Below, in pieces: positions 11,461 to 26,400 of a DNA stretch of 64,000 bases (its first letter is position 1; each line of letters starts with the position of its first letter). Source of the stretch: Certhia americana (Eukaryota > Chordata > Aves > Passeriformes > Certhiidae). The DNA lies in the NCBI GenBank assembly GCA_018697195.1, contig CM031859.1, positions 59,190,633 through 59,254,632 on the forward strand. Direction: 5' to 3'. Position numbers and translations under genes: made by a program. The notes under the pieces were generated by a model. It was not told the origin of the DNA. It did not search any database and worked only from the letters and a program-made list of their open reading frames with translations.

Positions 11461-14400
11461 GTAACACTGAAGGTCTGTTGTCTCTTCGCTTTCCTCCCGA
11501 GGGTGCATGTACTGTGTGAAGGCAGTGTGCTGCTCTGCTCATGGGAAGAGTTACTCCTACCTTGCCACAGTGATTGTTCTGGAACTGTAATGTCTGATGG
11601 TGTTACAGTGATTCCTGTGGAAAGATGATTTCACCGAAAAAGTAAATAAAATCCTGGCCTTTTAGGGTGATAGCTATTACTGTAAATACTTCTCAGCAAG
11701 TCTGGTAGAAATCTCTCCGTGGTACATGAGAGAATACTTTTTGAAGTGCTTTTTTTTTTGAAGGCAAGATAGCTGGTATTGCAAAAGATCTACAATTGTG
11801 CATTTTTAAAACAATGTATCCTCAGACTTTGACTAAGTTTAATTATGTTGTTTGTATTGCAAAAGAGTCAGATAAGTGTCTGTGTTACCATGTAGTAAAA
11901 ATGTTACCTTTTTTTGAGTAAATCCAGCATAATTAAGTTGGAGAGCTAGATTTTCACCATTCTCACTTAGCAAGAGCTCTGTTAACTTAATTCTGTAGAA
12001 GCGGGAGTTCTACAGGTATAAATATGCTGAATAGCTAAAACTTGCCACCTGAATGAGAAATCACAGAATGAGTTTACAGAGCTGCTTCATAAATAGTGGG
12101 TTTGTGTGCTTAGTAAGCTACTCAACCTTACTAAACACTACTATATCTGCTTTGATATGATAGTCAGTGGAAATCCCATTTTTCTGAAGTAGTTTCAGAG
12201 AAATGCTTGCTCATGTAATTGAAGACAGGTAAAAGGTCTGTGTAAGCACAAGAGAAATACTTGTAGCATCCTTGATGTTTAATACTCTGGAGCAGTCTTA
12301 GGTTTTTTATGATAAAATCATTAAAATGTTTGCTATTCCTCTCAATTTCAGAAGTGCATAAAAATATGGAGAAATATAATGAAGCATTCATTTAGCACCT
12401 TTTCCTAACCAGTGTTATGGTTTACTTTTATTGGTCTCCTTCATGGAATTCTTTACCTAGAATAAGGTACCACCTTTAGTCCAAAACACAGGCAGAGGTT
12501 CAAGGAATTGCTTGTTTGCTCTATGTTCATAGAAACATTGATCTATGTCAGGAAATAAATTATTTCAAATAAACAGCTGATGACAATAATTTTATCTTGT
12601 CATCTGTCAGAGTTTTGGCAAAATACAAAACAAAAAATAAAAACTGAATACTAGAAGACAGTCAAAATGTTCCTGTGTGCAACAATTTCAGAACTTGTGT
12701 TTACAAATTACAGTTCTTTTTAAATGGTATTGCATACTTGTTCACAGGCTGAGGCTGCTGAGCTGATCAAAGCCATTGTCTTTTCTTCAGCAGTAGCAAA
12801 GGCAGTGCTCTTCCAAGAAGGGTCAGTGGAGTATTGAAGCAATGAATTACAGTGCCAGCAAATGTGGAGTTCCCAAGCATGAGGGCTTATGGCAAGTCTA
12901 ATAGAGGAACCAGCTAGGTAGCTATAAGAAATCATTCTGCCCTGAAATTGTGATTCTGGATTCAACAATGGAAATGGAAAGAGACATTTTTGTACTGTTA
13001 CAATGTATTTTTTTAATGTGCCCTTAAAGGTGTAACCTAATGGAGTGCTATCCGTGCAGCAGGAAAAGCTAAATGGCTCCTGCAGTTGAAAAGGAGACTA
13101 GACATTCCAAAACTATGATTCAGACTGGATTGCCTTGTAGCTTTCCTTTCAACTTGAGGTGCCTTCTAAAGATGGTGTGCAAGGTTAACAGTAATTTATT
13201 TTAGACAAGGAAGTTCTTCAGATAACTCACCTAAAAATAATGCCTTTACCAAATAGTTTCTTTCTAAAATGTGTTATGTAACCTGTCCTTTTATGTAACC
13301 TGTGGCTTTTATTTTATTCAAATCATTCTTAGATACTTGAGTCTTACACTGCCCTACTGGTCTCTTTGGGAAGCAGCCTACCAGAAATTATTACAGATGC
13401 ACTGAGAAACATTTGAGACCCAAGAAAAGGAATTGTAATTTAAGAATGCTGTTTTGAAGTTCTCTTGAAATGTATCAAACTTTATTTATTTTTTTTACAT
13501 TAGAAAGCATAGAATAGGATGAGCTGATTAGGAAGAATGGTTCTCAAAATAAGACCTTCTAAAGAAGCTGAAGTACTTTGTCTTTTCAGGTGACTTTCTG
13601 GAAACAGGGTGGTCATATTGAGAGTGTAAGATGTTTCCACCTAGGCTATCAACCTTTTGCAGGTGAACATGGGGGACTAACAGAGCTGTGATGCTGCTAT
13701 TTCTACCCCCTGTGTACAGGAATGGAAAGCAGTTATTTCTTGAGAATCTGATGTGTTCATAGAAAAACAAAAAGTGAAAAAAATGGGAAAAAAAAAGGAA
13801 AATGGTAAAAAATCCCCCAAAGTAGTTATATTTATTATATTTAATATTATATTTAATGCAGATCATCAAGATATCTTCATAGAGAGGAAGGTTGGGAAGT
13901 GTAATAAGAGGCCATTCTGACTGTATTTGATTGTAGTAAAAAAGGTACTAGTGTCAGAAGTGGAGATAGTTTCTAAAGGTCACTATAAAAAGATGGCACA
14001 AGCATATTGGGAAAGGCAAAAGGAGAATAAAGTCAGTTACAATCAGCAAGGAACTGTAGAAGACAACAGGACAGGTTCTGTCAGAGGTCAGAGGAAGAAA
14101 GAAAAGCTGTAGGCGTGCCATGTAAGTGGGAAATGAGAAAAAGCAGAGGAATTCAACACTACTTTGATCTCAGAAGATAATTTGTATGCTTCTTGACAGC
14201 TGACAGAAAGAGCAGGTCAGAAGAAAGAAAGTAGTTGTAGTTTAAAAGTGTTAATCTACTATACTGTATCTTTATTGGTTTATCTGTGTTCTTTAATAAA
14301 AATCTGTCAATTCTATCACTAGAAACTGTTCTCTGTCTGGAAAGACATGGAGTATACTGCTGCATGATCAAATTATAAGAATTGGGACTGTCAAAGGGCT

Positions 14401-17400
14401 GGGGCTTGTGGCTATTTAAATCAACAGGCAACAGAATTTCAAGGGAAAATCAAGTGTAATCAATCTGATATTCTTCATTGAAAGAGTAACTGTCTTGGTG
14501 GGACAGCAGAAGATGTGCTTCATTTTTCACTCTAATTAAGGTCTTGATGTTGTCCTGTGTAGGATTCTTTCTGTATAAGTTTTGGAAATAAGTTATGGAT
14601 GAAATTGCCACAAAGTCAATAAGCACCTTTTCAAAAAGACACTATAGTAGCAAATGCTAAGTGCTCAAATAGGACCTTTCAGAGACTGTGGGCTCATGAG
14701 GAGTATGCTTATCTCTGAAGTTGGTGCTGAGATGGAGAAATTTGCAATCACTAGGTTTGATTTTTTTAAAAAATACTTTAAATAGTTTAAATAGCTTGAG
14801 CAATATTAGAGAAAAACCACAAAATGCATGAATACAAGTGGAAATCAAGTACTAACGGAAAGGGGTCTAAGTGGTGAATGGTGCAGGAAGAGGAGACTTG
14901 AGTATTTCTAAACAGATTGAGTTAGCACTGTGATATGACAAAAAGGAGAAATCCTTCTTGGGACATGTTAGAAGAAGAGTAGTTACATGAACCAAAAGAA
15001 CTGACATTCTGGGATACCCAGTGGTGACAAGGGCTCAGTTCACTGTCTGGTTTTCCACAACATACCTGTAAACTCAAGAGGAAGGCAGCTAAATGGAGAA
15101 GTCTAGAAAACAACACCTGTAAGAATGTTTAATACGTATGTGCATCTGGCCTAAGAGAAAGGAGAAGCAAAAGTCTTAAAATACTGGTGTTGCTGGGGTT
15201 TTCATATAACGTAATAGAACAAAAGCAAGTAGATGTATAAGGCTTACATAATGTAAAATCACTGAGGACAACTTTATTTGGTATAATTTCACTGAAATGC
15301 AGCAGGATTCTTTCTTTCTTTAAATGCAACATTAAACTTACTGATGTAGTATTTTTAATTCAGTTATAACTTTTATTGAAATTGAAAAGTAATTATTTCC
15401 AGGGGTACCCCAGCTGTAATTGCATTATTTTCATGGTGCATGTAAGCATGGCTTCTGCAATCACACAAAATATTATGTTGAGAGGGGCTTGTTTTTCTAT
15501 GGAAACACAAATACTAAGAGCATCCTTATTTTGTAGCCTCTTTGCAGTTATGATACGTGTCTCTTGTTAGGTCAGTGCTAAGCCACTTCAAGTGGCTTAC
15601 TTGTAAACTTCTGAATATGAAGACTTAGAAGAACCCAGTCCAGGAGAATGGGAAAGCATTTGTCCAGTTGATGTATACAAGTTTAGCAATTCTTCTGCGA
15701 TATCAATCTTGTTTGCATCGGATAGGTGATGCAGATTAATGAAAAGTTAGTCATGGTAATTTATCCTTTCAGCCTTAAAATGCTTTGGATTTTTCTTCAG
15801 TGAAGAAAAATCTAAAAGTGACGTGTATCTTCCTCTTATCTAAAGTGACATGTATCTTCCTCGTTTAATCCGTACTCAGGCCAGTTCACAGGACAGCTTC
15901 TGCTTGCTTTTGTGTTTTCCAAGTCCTCAAGCCCTGAATTCAATGTGTGAGCTACACCAGCACACCATCTCTGCAAATTGTTTGCCTTGGCTGTCTAATT
16001 ACGTTTGAGACTCCTTCACAATTCTTTGCCTGTCTTTCATTTGTTTTGAAATGCACAATTTGATTTCATTATAGCCTTAAAAAAATTAAATCCCTGCCAC
16101 AGCACAGGCATTTCATAGAACTGGCAATGGCCTGAACAGTTACATGCCATTTGTGGTTATCACATTTTGCTTTCCTTACAAAGGTGGGATACCAGCTTCC
16201 TAGGCTTATAGTTGTACCTCATACTGCACTTTCAAACAACATTCTTAAAATAAATACGGTGGAATTACTTTGTGTGTCAGGTAAGTCTTAGAAAGTTCTT
16301 CCTGTCTATGCTTCTTCAGCAAATCACTGAAGATTACATTTCTTTCTGGGAATGAGCATACCTTTCATGTGAAGTTTTATGCTTCAAGAAGGTCATGCAA
16401 CACTACTTTTAAAAAAATAATACATTTTTTCAGAAAAATCAAAGGCAGTAAGCCCTTAAAGTCAGGAGCAATATGTGGTCAATATCTCTTGATGGCTATC
16501 AGATGAAGAACTAGGTGAAGAATGCAGATAGGGGCTGCTGGTTTCAGTCTAAACCAGGTTCCCAGTATTGTTTGTCCCTGAGATTAGTGTTTGGGAAAAA
16601 GAGCATTTTATTAATGTTCTCTTCCCTCCAAGAAATAAACTACTTTTTCATCTTGTAGCCCACTGTTGTTAAACAGGTAGCTTAAATTTAAGTGGTTAGA
16701 CACAGAGGAAGACATTTCTTAGAGGTTCGCATTGTTGGCAAGCTTTGTTTTGTTTTGGCCAGGATTTTTTTCTATTGTTTTTTAGATGTCATGGATTACA
16801 CATAAAGATTCTTTTCATTACCTTTTCATTTAGTCCTCAGGAAACATTAGAATTGTGTCAGTTTACTGACTTCTCAAATAATACTGTCTGAAGATTGAAG
16901 TTGTGTCCTTTTAAAGTTCTCAACAAACATTGCATGGTACAGTTATGAAGCTTGTATAGGGAGAATGAAGGGTTGGCTTCTAGAGGCTGTTTGTCTCAGG
17001 TTCTTAGGAACATTGACCAAAAAATCTAACTCTTGATTGAGCAGGAGAGTCTTAGTGATATGTATACAAACTTGCAGCTTCTGTCTTTCGTCAGCACCGC
17101 TTATTTGTTTGTAGCTTTAAAAATTGTGAAATCTAAGTGGAGTTTGTTGTCCCATTATAATGGGACATGTTCCATTAGAATGTGCTGTATCTCCATTAAA
17201 TACTTGAAGGACCTTTCTTGTAGCTTTTCAGGTCTCTTGGTCCTGCAAGGACATGGATTGCATGCATGGGGTTTTTGTAATGATGGTAATAAAAATGCTG
17301 TAGTCCCATCTAGTGCATGAACAGTTAACCCTGCTAGAGAAGTTACAAAACGCATCAGAACAGAGAGGATAGATGGCAATCCCATTAGTGGGTAAATTTT

Positions 17401-20400
17401 TGCCTTTTTGTGAAAGAACTTGCATTATTACAGCAGTAATAGGTTGGATGAGTAAAATGCAGTAGTGGTCAAATAGTTTATTTGGGGAATGTGACTCCAT
17501 AAAGGTTAATCTCTCTGTTCCTCAAAGAGACCTCATGTATTGGAGATTTAACTGTGTTAGACCCCAAGTGTGAGCAGCTGAGTTGAAGGCAAATTACAGT
17601 CTGAAAATTCACAGTGAAGCCAGGACATGTTTAGCACATTTAGGTTAGATGAATCGTATTAAATCCAAGCACATTTGACCTTGCTCTGCAGCTTGTTTCC
17701 AGGAAAAAGAAGTTAGTAAACAGAAAGACTGGAACATTCAGGTTTGATTATTCAATTTAGGATTTTGAGAAAAAATATCACTCCTTGGAAAGTCAGCAAG
17801 ACTGTTTATATTGATTGCATTTGCATCAGCTTTCACCCTTGGATTTCAAGGTCAATTTGCCTCGGAGAGCTAGGATTTGCTGTCTCTGTGAACTTCCCTG
17901 CAAATATCAGGGAGGAAATCCTCTTAAAGACCGGTGTTGTAAATAAAATGGGCTGGACAGTAGTCTCGCTTCTCCACCAAAGAAGACAGAAGTTGCCTTT
18001 GAGATTCTGCCAGAGCCCATTTAAAATAATTGTGGTGCAATTTATGAACTTTTTGAAAGGGAGGAGAAGTACTGGGTTTAGACAATGTGCCTTTAAAAAA
18101 CAAATGTTTATCTAGGAAAAAGAGCATTTTAGCTCTAAACAATTTTCCTCAACTGTTTAAGTAATTTTTTTTCAATGATTATGTACATACTCAGGAATAA
18201 TAACATTTTGTAAAAGAAAAAAGTCTGAAATACTACTGTTATGTTATGAAATTCAATTCATCAGTATTTCTAACATACCTAGATTAAATTCAGGCTTTAG
18301 TAGTATTTTTTGTAATTATGCACCTAAATTTGAGTATCAAGTGAAAATCTTTGGTTTATTAATGAATATGTCGTGCCAGCATGTATTAAATGCTTTATTC
18401 AATAAAAAAAATTAAGTAGGGCTAATGACCTATATTTATGTTCACAGCTTAAGTCTTATCTTGACCAAAATATGGTCAGAAATGGGTGTAACATTGTGTT
18501 TTGTAATGACCAAAGATTTCTAGAAGGACTATGATTATTACAAGCCAGTTGGTTGTAATGTCACCAGAAGCTTCTTTAATGTAAAGTGAATTATAAGAAA
18601 TTCTTCCCTGTCTTCTGGATTTAGGTAGCATCCATGTCTCTCTAAAGCTTTAAGTACTATAAGCACAGTTGTCCTGTGCCTTCCAAAGAACATTTTTTCA
18701 GGTTATTCGCTAAAATACACTGGTAGGATTACTTAATCAAAAATATTTGTCAAATAGTATTGGCCTTGAGGTCAAAATCAGTATAACTGCTAGTTATGGG
18801 AGCCACACAACAATCCATGCTTCCATGTGCAGATTGTTGGACCTGGCCAAGCATCACAAGCACATTGCAGAAATTGGTTTATAACCAACACAAGTGAATG
18901 CCTATACCTCATCAGGCTGTAGGAGGCTGCTTCTGAGCTGGTCTTTCTTCAGTATTCACTATTTCATTCTCATCATGGATGTTTAGGAGCTTTATACCCA
19001 GATTCCATCCATCTCAGCTATTACTCCCTTCATTTCATCCTCTTCTCCATTAAGAGTTTTCTGATGTCTGGTTGTTTTAATAGTCAAGTTTACAGTGGTG
19101 TCCCACAAAGACTTTCATTGTTGTATATTTATGGATCATATTTATGGGTGAGCACGTTGCAGATGAGAACTCCTTAAGTTGGATTTGATGCCAAATCAGC
19201 ATGCTGTATAATTGCAGCTTTGCTAGCATGGCTGTGCTCTTGCCAGTTTGAATGCCTTGCTAGGTGGGAGACTTTCTTGTTGCCCTTTTGGAAAAATATA
19301 TAATTTGTAGGCTGCATAATCTGCCGAAATCAAAATTGTGGGTGATATTTCTAACAATTTGAGCTCAAATACGAGTCATAGATCTTTTAGTATCGAGCCT
19401 CACATGAACTGGGCACAACTTAAGACACTGTTATTCAAGGGACTTGACTGTGACTTTGAAATGTATTTTCATTCATATATTGGAAAATATTTTACTTCCC
19501 TAATGTCTGAGCTGTTCTGTTATTCAAGTGTAATAAATTTATGTGGGGTTTTTTGTTGGGTTTTTTTTTTCACTTCTGTGGTTTGATTGTGATTGCACAA
19601 TAGAATAGATAAACCTAGAAAAAGGCACCACTTTTACATGTTGAACTTTCAGAGTAAAGCTCAGCTTGGACAAAATCGAGCTTTAATGGTTTAGCTTCAT
19701 CTGTCCTTTACATGCTGGAAAAATTATTGGTAATATCCTGAAATAAAACAAAAGGAAGCTTAGAAACAAAACCCAAAACTCTACCACTTGTACCAAATGA
19801 AGTAGTTGGAAGCTGGTTTTGTGCAACAAACAAACTTCAAGGTGTAGAAGTAACACTGGTAATTGGGTGTTCAAATTTCTAAACAGCAAAAGCTGTAAAA
19901 TGCTTTTGTGAATGTGCTCTGTTGTATCACAACATGCAAGAGATCTCAACATTCACCAGGCTCAGATGACAGATGCTTAACTAAATGTGCAAATTCTCTA
20001 TTAGCTTGAAGAATTTCTGCAGCACTTCTAGGCAGATTTTTTGTTATTACAGGAACTCAGAAAAAAATTAGGAAGATTATAAAGGTAACTTCCAAGTTTT
20101 GCTGTCCCACACCAGAGCTTATAGTTGTCTTTAATATGCTATCTAAGAACTATTAGGGGGTATGAAACTAAGAATTTTGGGATCACGGTCATTGTCAGCA
20201 TTTGAGAATTGGGTTTGGATGGTTTCTTTGGTTCAGATTGATTTGCTTTGGGTGCTATTTGCCGTGAAATATCTCCTTGCTACTTACTACTCGAGAATTA
20301 GAAGGGAACAATTTGTTTATTTTAAATGTGTAAATACAAATTTGAAATTTGCTGTAGATGGCCATCGAGGACAGTTTTGTGCATACATCATAGCTCATGT

Positions 20401-23400
20401 GCAACATTTCATGTCTTGTATTTTCATGTTTAGATATAGCAAATGGATCCAGTTCAGGAGGATATCGGCCCCCTCCCAGAACAAAAGAAGTGATCATCAA
20501 TGGACAGACAGTGAAACTAAAATATTGTTTTACTTGCAAGATTTTCCGCCCACCTCGTGCCTCACATTGCAGCCTTTGTGATAACTGCGTAGGTAAGTAA
20601 AAAAAAGATATGGCATATGTTCAATTTAGTAGCTTATATATTGTTATGAATTATTTTAGTAGGAGACATAAAAAAGCCAGTTAGTGACAAGATTAGTCAT
20701 GAAGTGACTTGCTCTGTTCATCTTCCTTTTCTACAAGATCTGTTAAATGTTAAGAATTTTAGAGGAGGCAGAAAAGGAGACCTGGCCTAGCAGATGTTGC
20801 TCGTCTCAGAAGGGAAATTATTTTCTGATGCATACATCTTTCCTAACCTGCCCTAATGACAAAGAACACACCCAACTCAAGGAAGGCCACATATAATGTG
20901 CAGTGGCCTTTCCCAGCTTTTTGGGAGTCTCAGAATTGTTTTCTTCACCAAACTAAATTGAGGGCAAGGAGCTGCTTCTCAGCTTTCAGCTGTAAGACAC
21001 GGTTCAAATGGTTAGGGCTGTGTGACCAAAATACACACTGTAGGTGATTCTTACCTTTGAGCAGTTTTATGACTGGAAGTACTTATGTCTGCATCCATAA
21101 GAAAATTACTGGGCAAAAATGCTATTTTGAGAGTAAGTACATGTTGTCAGGACCTAAGCATATTTTGTAATTATAGGGTTGGGTTTTTTCTCTCTGAATG
21201 TCTTGTCCTTTTTCATTATTCTTTTCTGTGGAGGTCAGACAAGGTGATTAAGATATGCTTGGATTTAAAAGTAAAGCAAAAAAACCCTACCAATCAAATC
21301 TGAGTGGTTTCCAGTTAATTAGATCACATTTGCAGTTTAGTGCAGTTGATTAGCACACTGTTGAGCCTGGATCTTATGCATTCATGAAAATAATGTAGAA
21401 AGAAGTCTCCAGCTGAGAAATGTAATTGCAGCATTCAGCAGTGATATTTTTAGATATAAAGCAGCCATTGGAAGAATTGGAGTTTTATGTTTAGATGATG
21501 CTCATTTAGGGAATACACTTACATCAGACTGAAAAGCTTATTAGCCTTTTGGCCCCAAAGAATTGATTGGTATCTGTAGATGGTTCCTTTAGTAAATAAA
21601 TTTTTCTCACGTGTTAGAATTTTGTAAGTTTTGCAAAAACTATTGAACTTGCTTTTATTGAGCAAGTAGGAATGTTTATGAATTGCAGTTGGCACATTTT
21701 TCTGGAAGATATTTTAGCAAATGTGTAACCTGACCATTACAGTGTCGTGATATTGCTCAGCAAAGTGGATAATATGTAAATACAGTTGTTGAAAAGCAGT
21801 TGTCTTTACCAAGAGAGCAAAAATAAAACCAACTTCCCCCGTACAACCTGAAGCTTATTTTAAATAACGTTTGGGGGTTTTAATATACTGGTATGAAGAA
21901 TTTTCCAGTAGGTTATTCTGTAATCTGTATCCTTTCATACCATATCTGGAAAACCTATCCTGTAAAACATAAAACTATTGATGGCAGGGAAACAACTTAC
22001 ACAGCCTTCTGATCATGTCGGTGATGAAAAAACAGATGTGAATTATTATAAATATTTATCAGAAAAAAGTGAACAAATGACATATAATGGAGATGTCTTT
22101 TCTCCACATAAGATAGGTATGATCAATGTAATTTCCTCTTGCACATTTTTTTAATTTGGAGTTATTTGTTTTAAGGTAATTGAATGAGTTTGCTGTGGTT
22201 TTTATATTCAGTGTTTATAATGGGAATTACGATAAATTGACTTTTTCAGGGTACACTGTATCGTAGCTTTGTTTCCTGTTTAGATACAGGTGTTTATCAT
22301 ATAAGTATTCAGGTGTACTGGATGCAAAAAGTGAAATCTACAAGTACCTGCAACTAATTTTCTGTTAAGAATAGGTGTCAAGAAAATTGGATGGCTCATG
22401 TACCTGTGGAAATCTAACAGTCTGAGCGAACACTTAATCAGAGTGTGTTATGTAGTTTGCCACCACTCTTAAGTTAGTATTGTCTATATGATGATGCTGT
22501 TATTTGTTTTCTGAATAAATCTTTTAATAGCAATGAGTGTTCCTGTGCCACTATTTGTTACTTCCTTACTGATTTAACTAAACCTATGGACAAGTAGTCC
22601 TACTTCACACGCACATGGATATTTAAGTAACTTATGCTTTTAAACATAATGTATGATATTTAAGCAGCTCACTACTGGGATGGCCATGCATTCCTTTTTA
22701 CCACATAGTTTCCAAAGATTTTGCTGCAGTTACAAACCAGCTACAGAGACTCTGTGGTACAGGAATGGAGTCTGTCATCAAACCAGCACTCACTGCTCAG
22801 AAAAAGCAGTGTGCTACTTTTACCTAAAGGTGTTTTATGATACTTGGCAAATAAATGCAGTGTGAAAGAGAGGTTCTTTCATTCTGTGTTTTCTATTAGT
22901 GCTTTTTATTCTGTAAGGAATAAATTGCAGCATTTTAAATATGTGAGTACATACAAAAACTTACTCTTTTTTTCCTGTCTAATTGTTTAGTAAGCATATC
23001 TGTTACTTGACCTTGTTTGATTTTTGTTTCATCACTATCTTTTATAAATGTCTATGTGGTATTTGTAGATTTAAAAAGCACTGAATATCTTGAAATAAGA
23101 AAAAAAAAGAAGAATAGAGTTAGTTTGAGTTCTAGCCATGGTAATACTTCAGACTCCTTCAGCTGTACAATATTTTCCTAGTAGTGTCCAGAAAAATCTC
23201 TATTTTCATACAAATATCGTTTGTTCCATTTATGTAATACCTAAAAAAATTTGGTTGAATAAGTGTTCCCTGAAGCACATACCTTGGGTATATTTCTGAT
23301 TTGCTTTCTTTACTTCCTCTGTGAATGTCAGTTGGAAGTTAGCCCCTCAAGGGTTTTGTGTACCATTATGTTGCTTAAGAATTACAAGTGAGTTAAACAT

Positions 23401-26400
23401 AACAAGCATCTAAAAACAAGAGATAAAAACTTTAGAATAAAAGTAACCAAAGCAGACATAAATTCTGAGCTCAAGCTAGTTATTGCTAGCTTAACCTTTT
23501 GACAAGAGGTTTTGATGGCACTTGGTAATCCTAGAGGGAAGGCAGTGGTTGGACTTTCTTCTGAAATTAGCTAATGGCGGCTATTTAATTTATTTTTGCT
23601 CCTGGCAACATCAACTGTGTAATATCCTTTTATTTTGTTTGATTTTAATAAGTAATTTTTATTTTGTTTAATTTGATTTCTATAATGAAAGCTGAACAAG
23701 AAGCAGGTGGCTATATCTGAACAATATGGGGAATTAATTTCCAAAGCACACACAACACAAACAGTGTAAGACAGAGTAAGATTTACCAGTGTCTTCTGGG
23801 GACAAGCTTTTCCCTGTAGTTACTCCAGATACCACCATCTTCCAGCCTGAAGAAGACCAATTACTTCAAAAGCAGGCTGAGAGGTGGCTTTGTAGCAGTT
23901 TGGTTTTTCTAATGCAGACAGTGTTTCTGAGAATAATTTTCTCAGGACTTTGTAGTCCTTTATAATCAATGTGTATGTCAGGACTTTGGTTTTCTTGGTT
24001 TAAATTCTATTCTGTAGTACTCTTTCTTCATTACCTTATTATTTCCTTTCTTGTCTTTACTTCCTTTTCATGGCCTTTGCTTATTTCTTTCCTTACATTT
24101 CCTGCAGTGAATAGAGTACAATTTTCACTTCATTTTGAACCTGTTAAATCTTAGCTCCGGTTGTCTTGAAATGACTCTTTGGCTGAACAAAAAAATAAAG
24201 CATAAATTTGGCTGTTGTGACCATTCTTTCCTTTTTTCTTTCCTTTCTTACATATTTTTACCAATTTTTACAGGTGAGAAATGGCTTGGACTCTTTTTGT
24301 TAGAGTGCCCCAAAAAGGTAGAACAAGAAGCTGCCAAATGGAGTATGCACCAGCACTCACAGAAGTGATATATTATTTATGATTGTGCCATTTGTATAAT
24401 TAGATGTACTTTGTAAATTCAGGAAGCATGGCAAGTGTGTCAGGGCTTCTAAATCCTAAGTGAATGGACTGTGAAATATGTCAGTCTCTTTAAAAAAAGA
24501 AAATCGTATTATAGGTTATTTAAGAGAGGTTTTGGCTTATGCATTGATCTGCATATGAAAAAATGCGGAGATGATCAGAATATCTGACTGTGTAAACGAT
24601 GCTGTAAACCTCGAGGTGTCAGAGTGAAAATTAAAGAGAGAAATTACCAGTTTAAAAAACTAGGAACCTAAGAAAATAAACGCATATTTACATTCAGTGC
24701 AGTAGCAATTTGCAGAATGGTTAAAAAACTCAAATTCCAGTAAAAGACAGAAATGGAAGTGTGTAAAAAATGTGCTTTCCTGTAGAAAAGGGAGAAATTA
24801 ACCCATAAACTTTGTATATGCTGTTACTTGGTAAGGATACTGTGCTTCTTCTAGGGACAAATTTGGCATTTTAAAATCTCTTCCTGTGCAGTTGGGTGTG
24901 TGTCAGGCACTCGTCTGGGTATGCCAGGGTGTATGTACTCGAATGGGTATGCAAAGGAAGATTGTTAAGCAGTGAGGTCCTTCACTGTGCACTCTTTGTA
25001 CCTCTCAAAGAGCAGCCATTCTAAACTGCTGCTGCTGCCTTTGAAAATGTCACCATTAATGTGCATGCAGTCAAAGGAGTTTGTTAATTAGTCAACATTT
25101 ATTATTGAAGGGTGCAGTGAAGTGATCTGTGTGACAATACAGTTTAATTACTATGAGCTGTCCTAGGGCAATGGCTGGATGTTTTCCTAATAAATCAATT
25201 GCTATTTTTATTTTGAAAATTAAGCGTGTTTATTTTCTTTTTGTGAATAGCAGTGGTCTGCAAGTATTGAAGTTGATTAGCATGCAAAAAGTTGTCATTT
25301 CAACTTATTTTTTTAAAACCCCACCCAAATACCTTAGCTGTCTGGAACAGTTTAAACAGTCATGAAAGTGAAATACATGTTAAGTGGCCCTTTGTGTTTG
25401 TTTTTCTGATTGACTTTTTGTTGTAGATACCCATGCACATTATTAATTTATTTCATTAATGAAGTCCCATCTTTCCCAGTGTTACATTACTGTTTCAGTG
25501 TGCATCACCTTGTAGCGATTAGTGTCCAGAATGTAATTTGGAGTAAACTTTTGGTGAGTATTTCCCAAATGTTAACATAAGGCCAGAAGACGCTTTCTTT
25601 CTGTTTGGTTTTCATGGGGTGTTTTGATTTGGAATCAGTGTATGAAAGTGTTGAAGCTCAGTGATTTAAGGGATCCATTGTGCATTGTCCATAACAGATG
25701 TTCTAAAATAACATCAGCGTGCATATAAATGTAACTTGCAATTGATCTTTTGCTATTCAGTGCTTTTTTCATATTAATTTTTACTCAGATTTCATTCCAC
25801 AAAAGTAACAGCAAAGATGTTGTCAGGGGAACGACTGTCAGACAGGTGAATGGTGAGTAAGTTAAATTGATCCAAGTATTTTATTGTTGTTGCCAGTTGA
25901 TGGCAAATTCCATCAGTGGGGATGGTATTTTTAATATTATTAAATAAACAATTTTCTTATGAGTGATTATTTCAGTCAGTGAAACTGAACGTCAGAGCTA
26001 AGAATAGTTTTATGAATATGCAATGAATATTGGATATTAATTATCCAATTAAATTATCAGATATTTTGAACTGACTGTAAAGGACTTAATGCAATGGTTA
26101 TATTTGCTTTTGTGCATATGTACATCGCTTTCAGCAGTTGGGATTGGACTGCTGTATCTTAGAAGAAAATAAGTACTCTTTGCAATAAAACATATTTCTT
26201 GCATGGACTTCGAAAAGCCTCATTTGTCTTCTTAAACATTTCAAGAGCAAACAAATTCTGAAAGTACTATTTGGCGTACAAAATGACAAGAAGCCTGAAT
26301 AGATGTGGTCATATCATGACATCATAGTCCTTCTAAAAGCTTTAATTGTCATCATTATAAATACATGCAGATGTATCAGTCTCTCTACATAATTACTCAG

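Larger units (their letters stand above)
11461..20433 (+). other. ZDHHC14: ZDHHC14 intron 2 (8973 nt)
   Basis: GT-AG intron (GTAACA donor, TTTAG acceptor), phase 1. It contains a 27-28-bp tandem duplication at 15810-15864 and a perfect 20-bp palindrome at 17148-17167. No recognisable gene, LINE or RNA gene was seen otherwise. Confidence 0.9.

Noticed and set aside
13528..13869. 113-codon minus-strand open frame rich in Phe and Ile
   Set aside because: Its composition simply reflects A-rich sequence on the plus strand. No domain or signal was recognised.
20162..20581. 139-codon open frame overlapping exon 3 in another frame
   Set aside because: It runs over the acceptor and exon 3 out of frame and has no family similarity. 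The true frame is the DHHC cysteine-rich domain.
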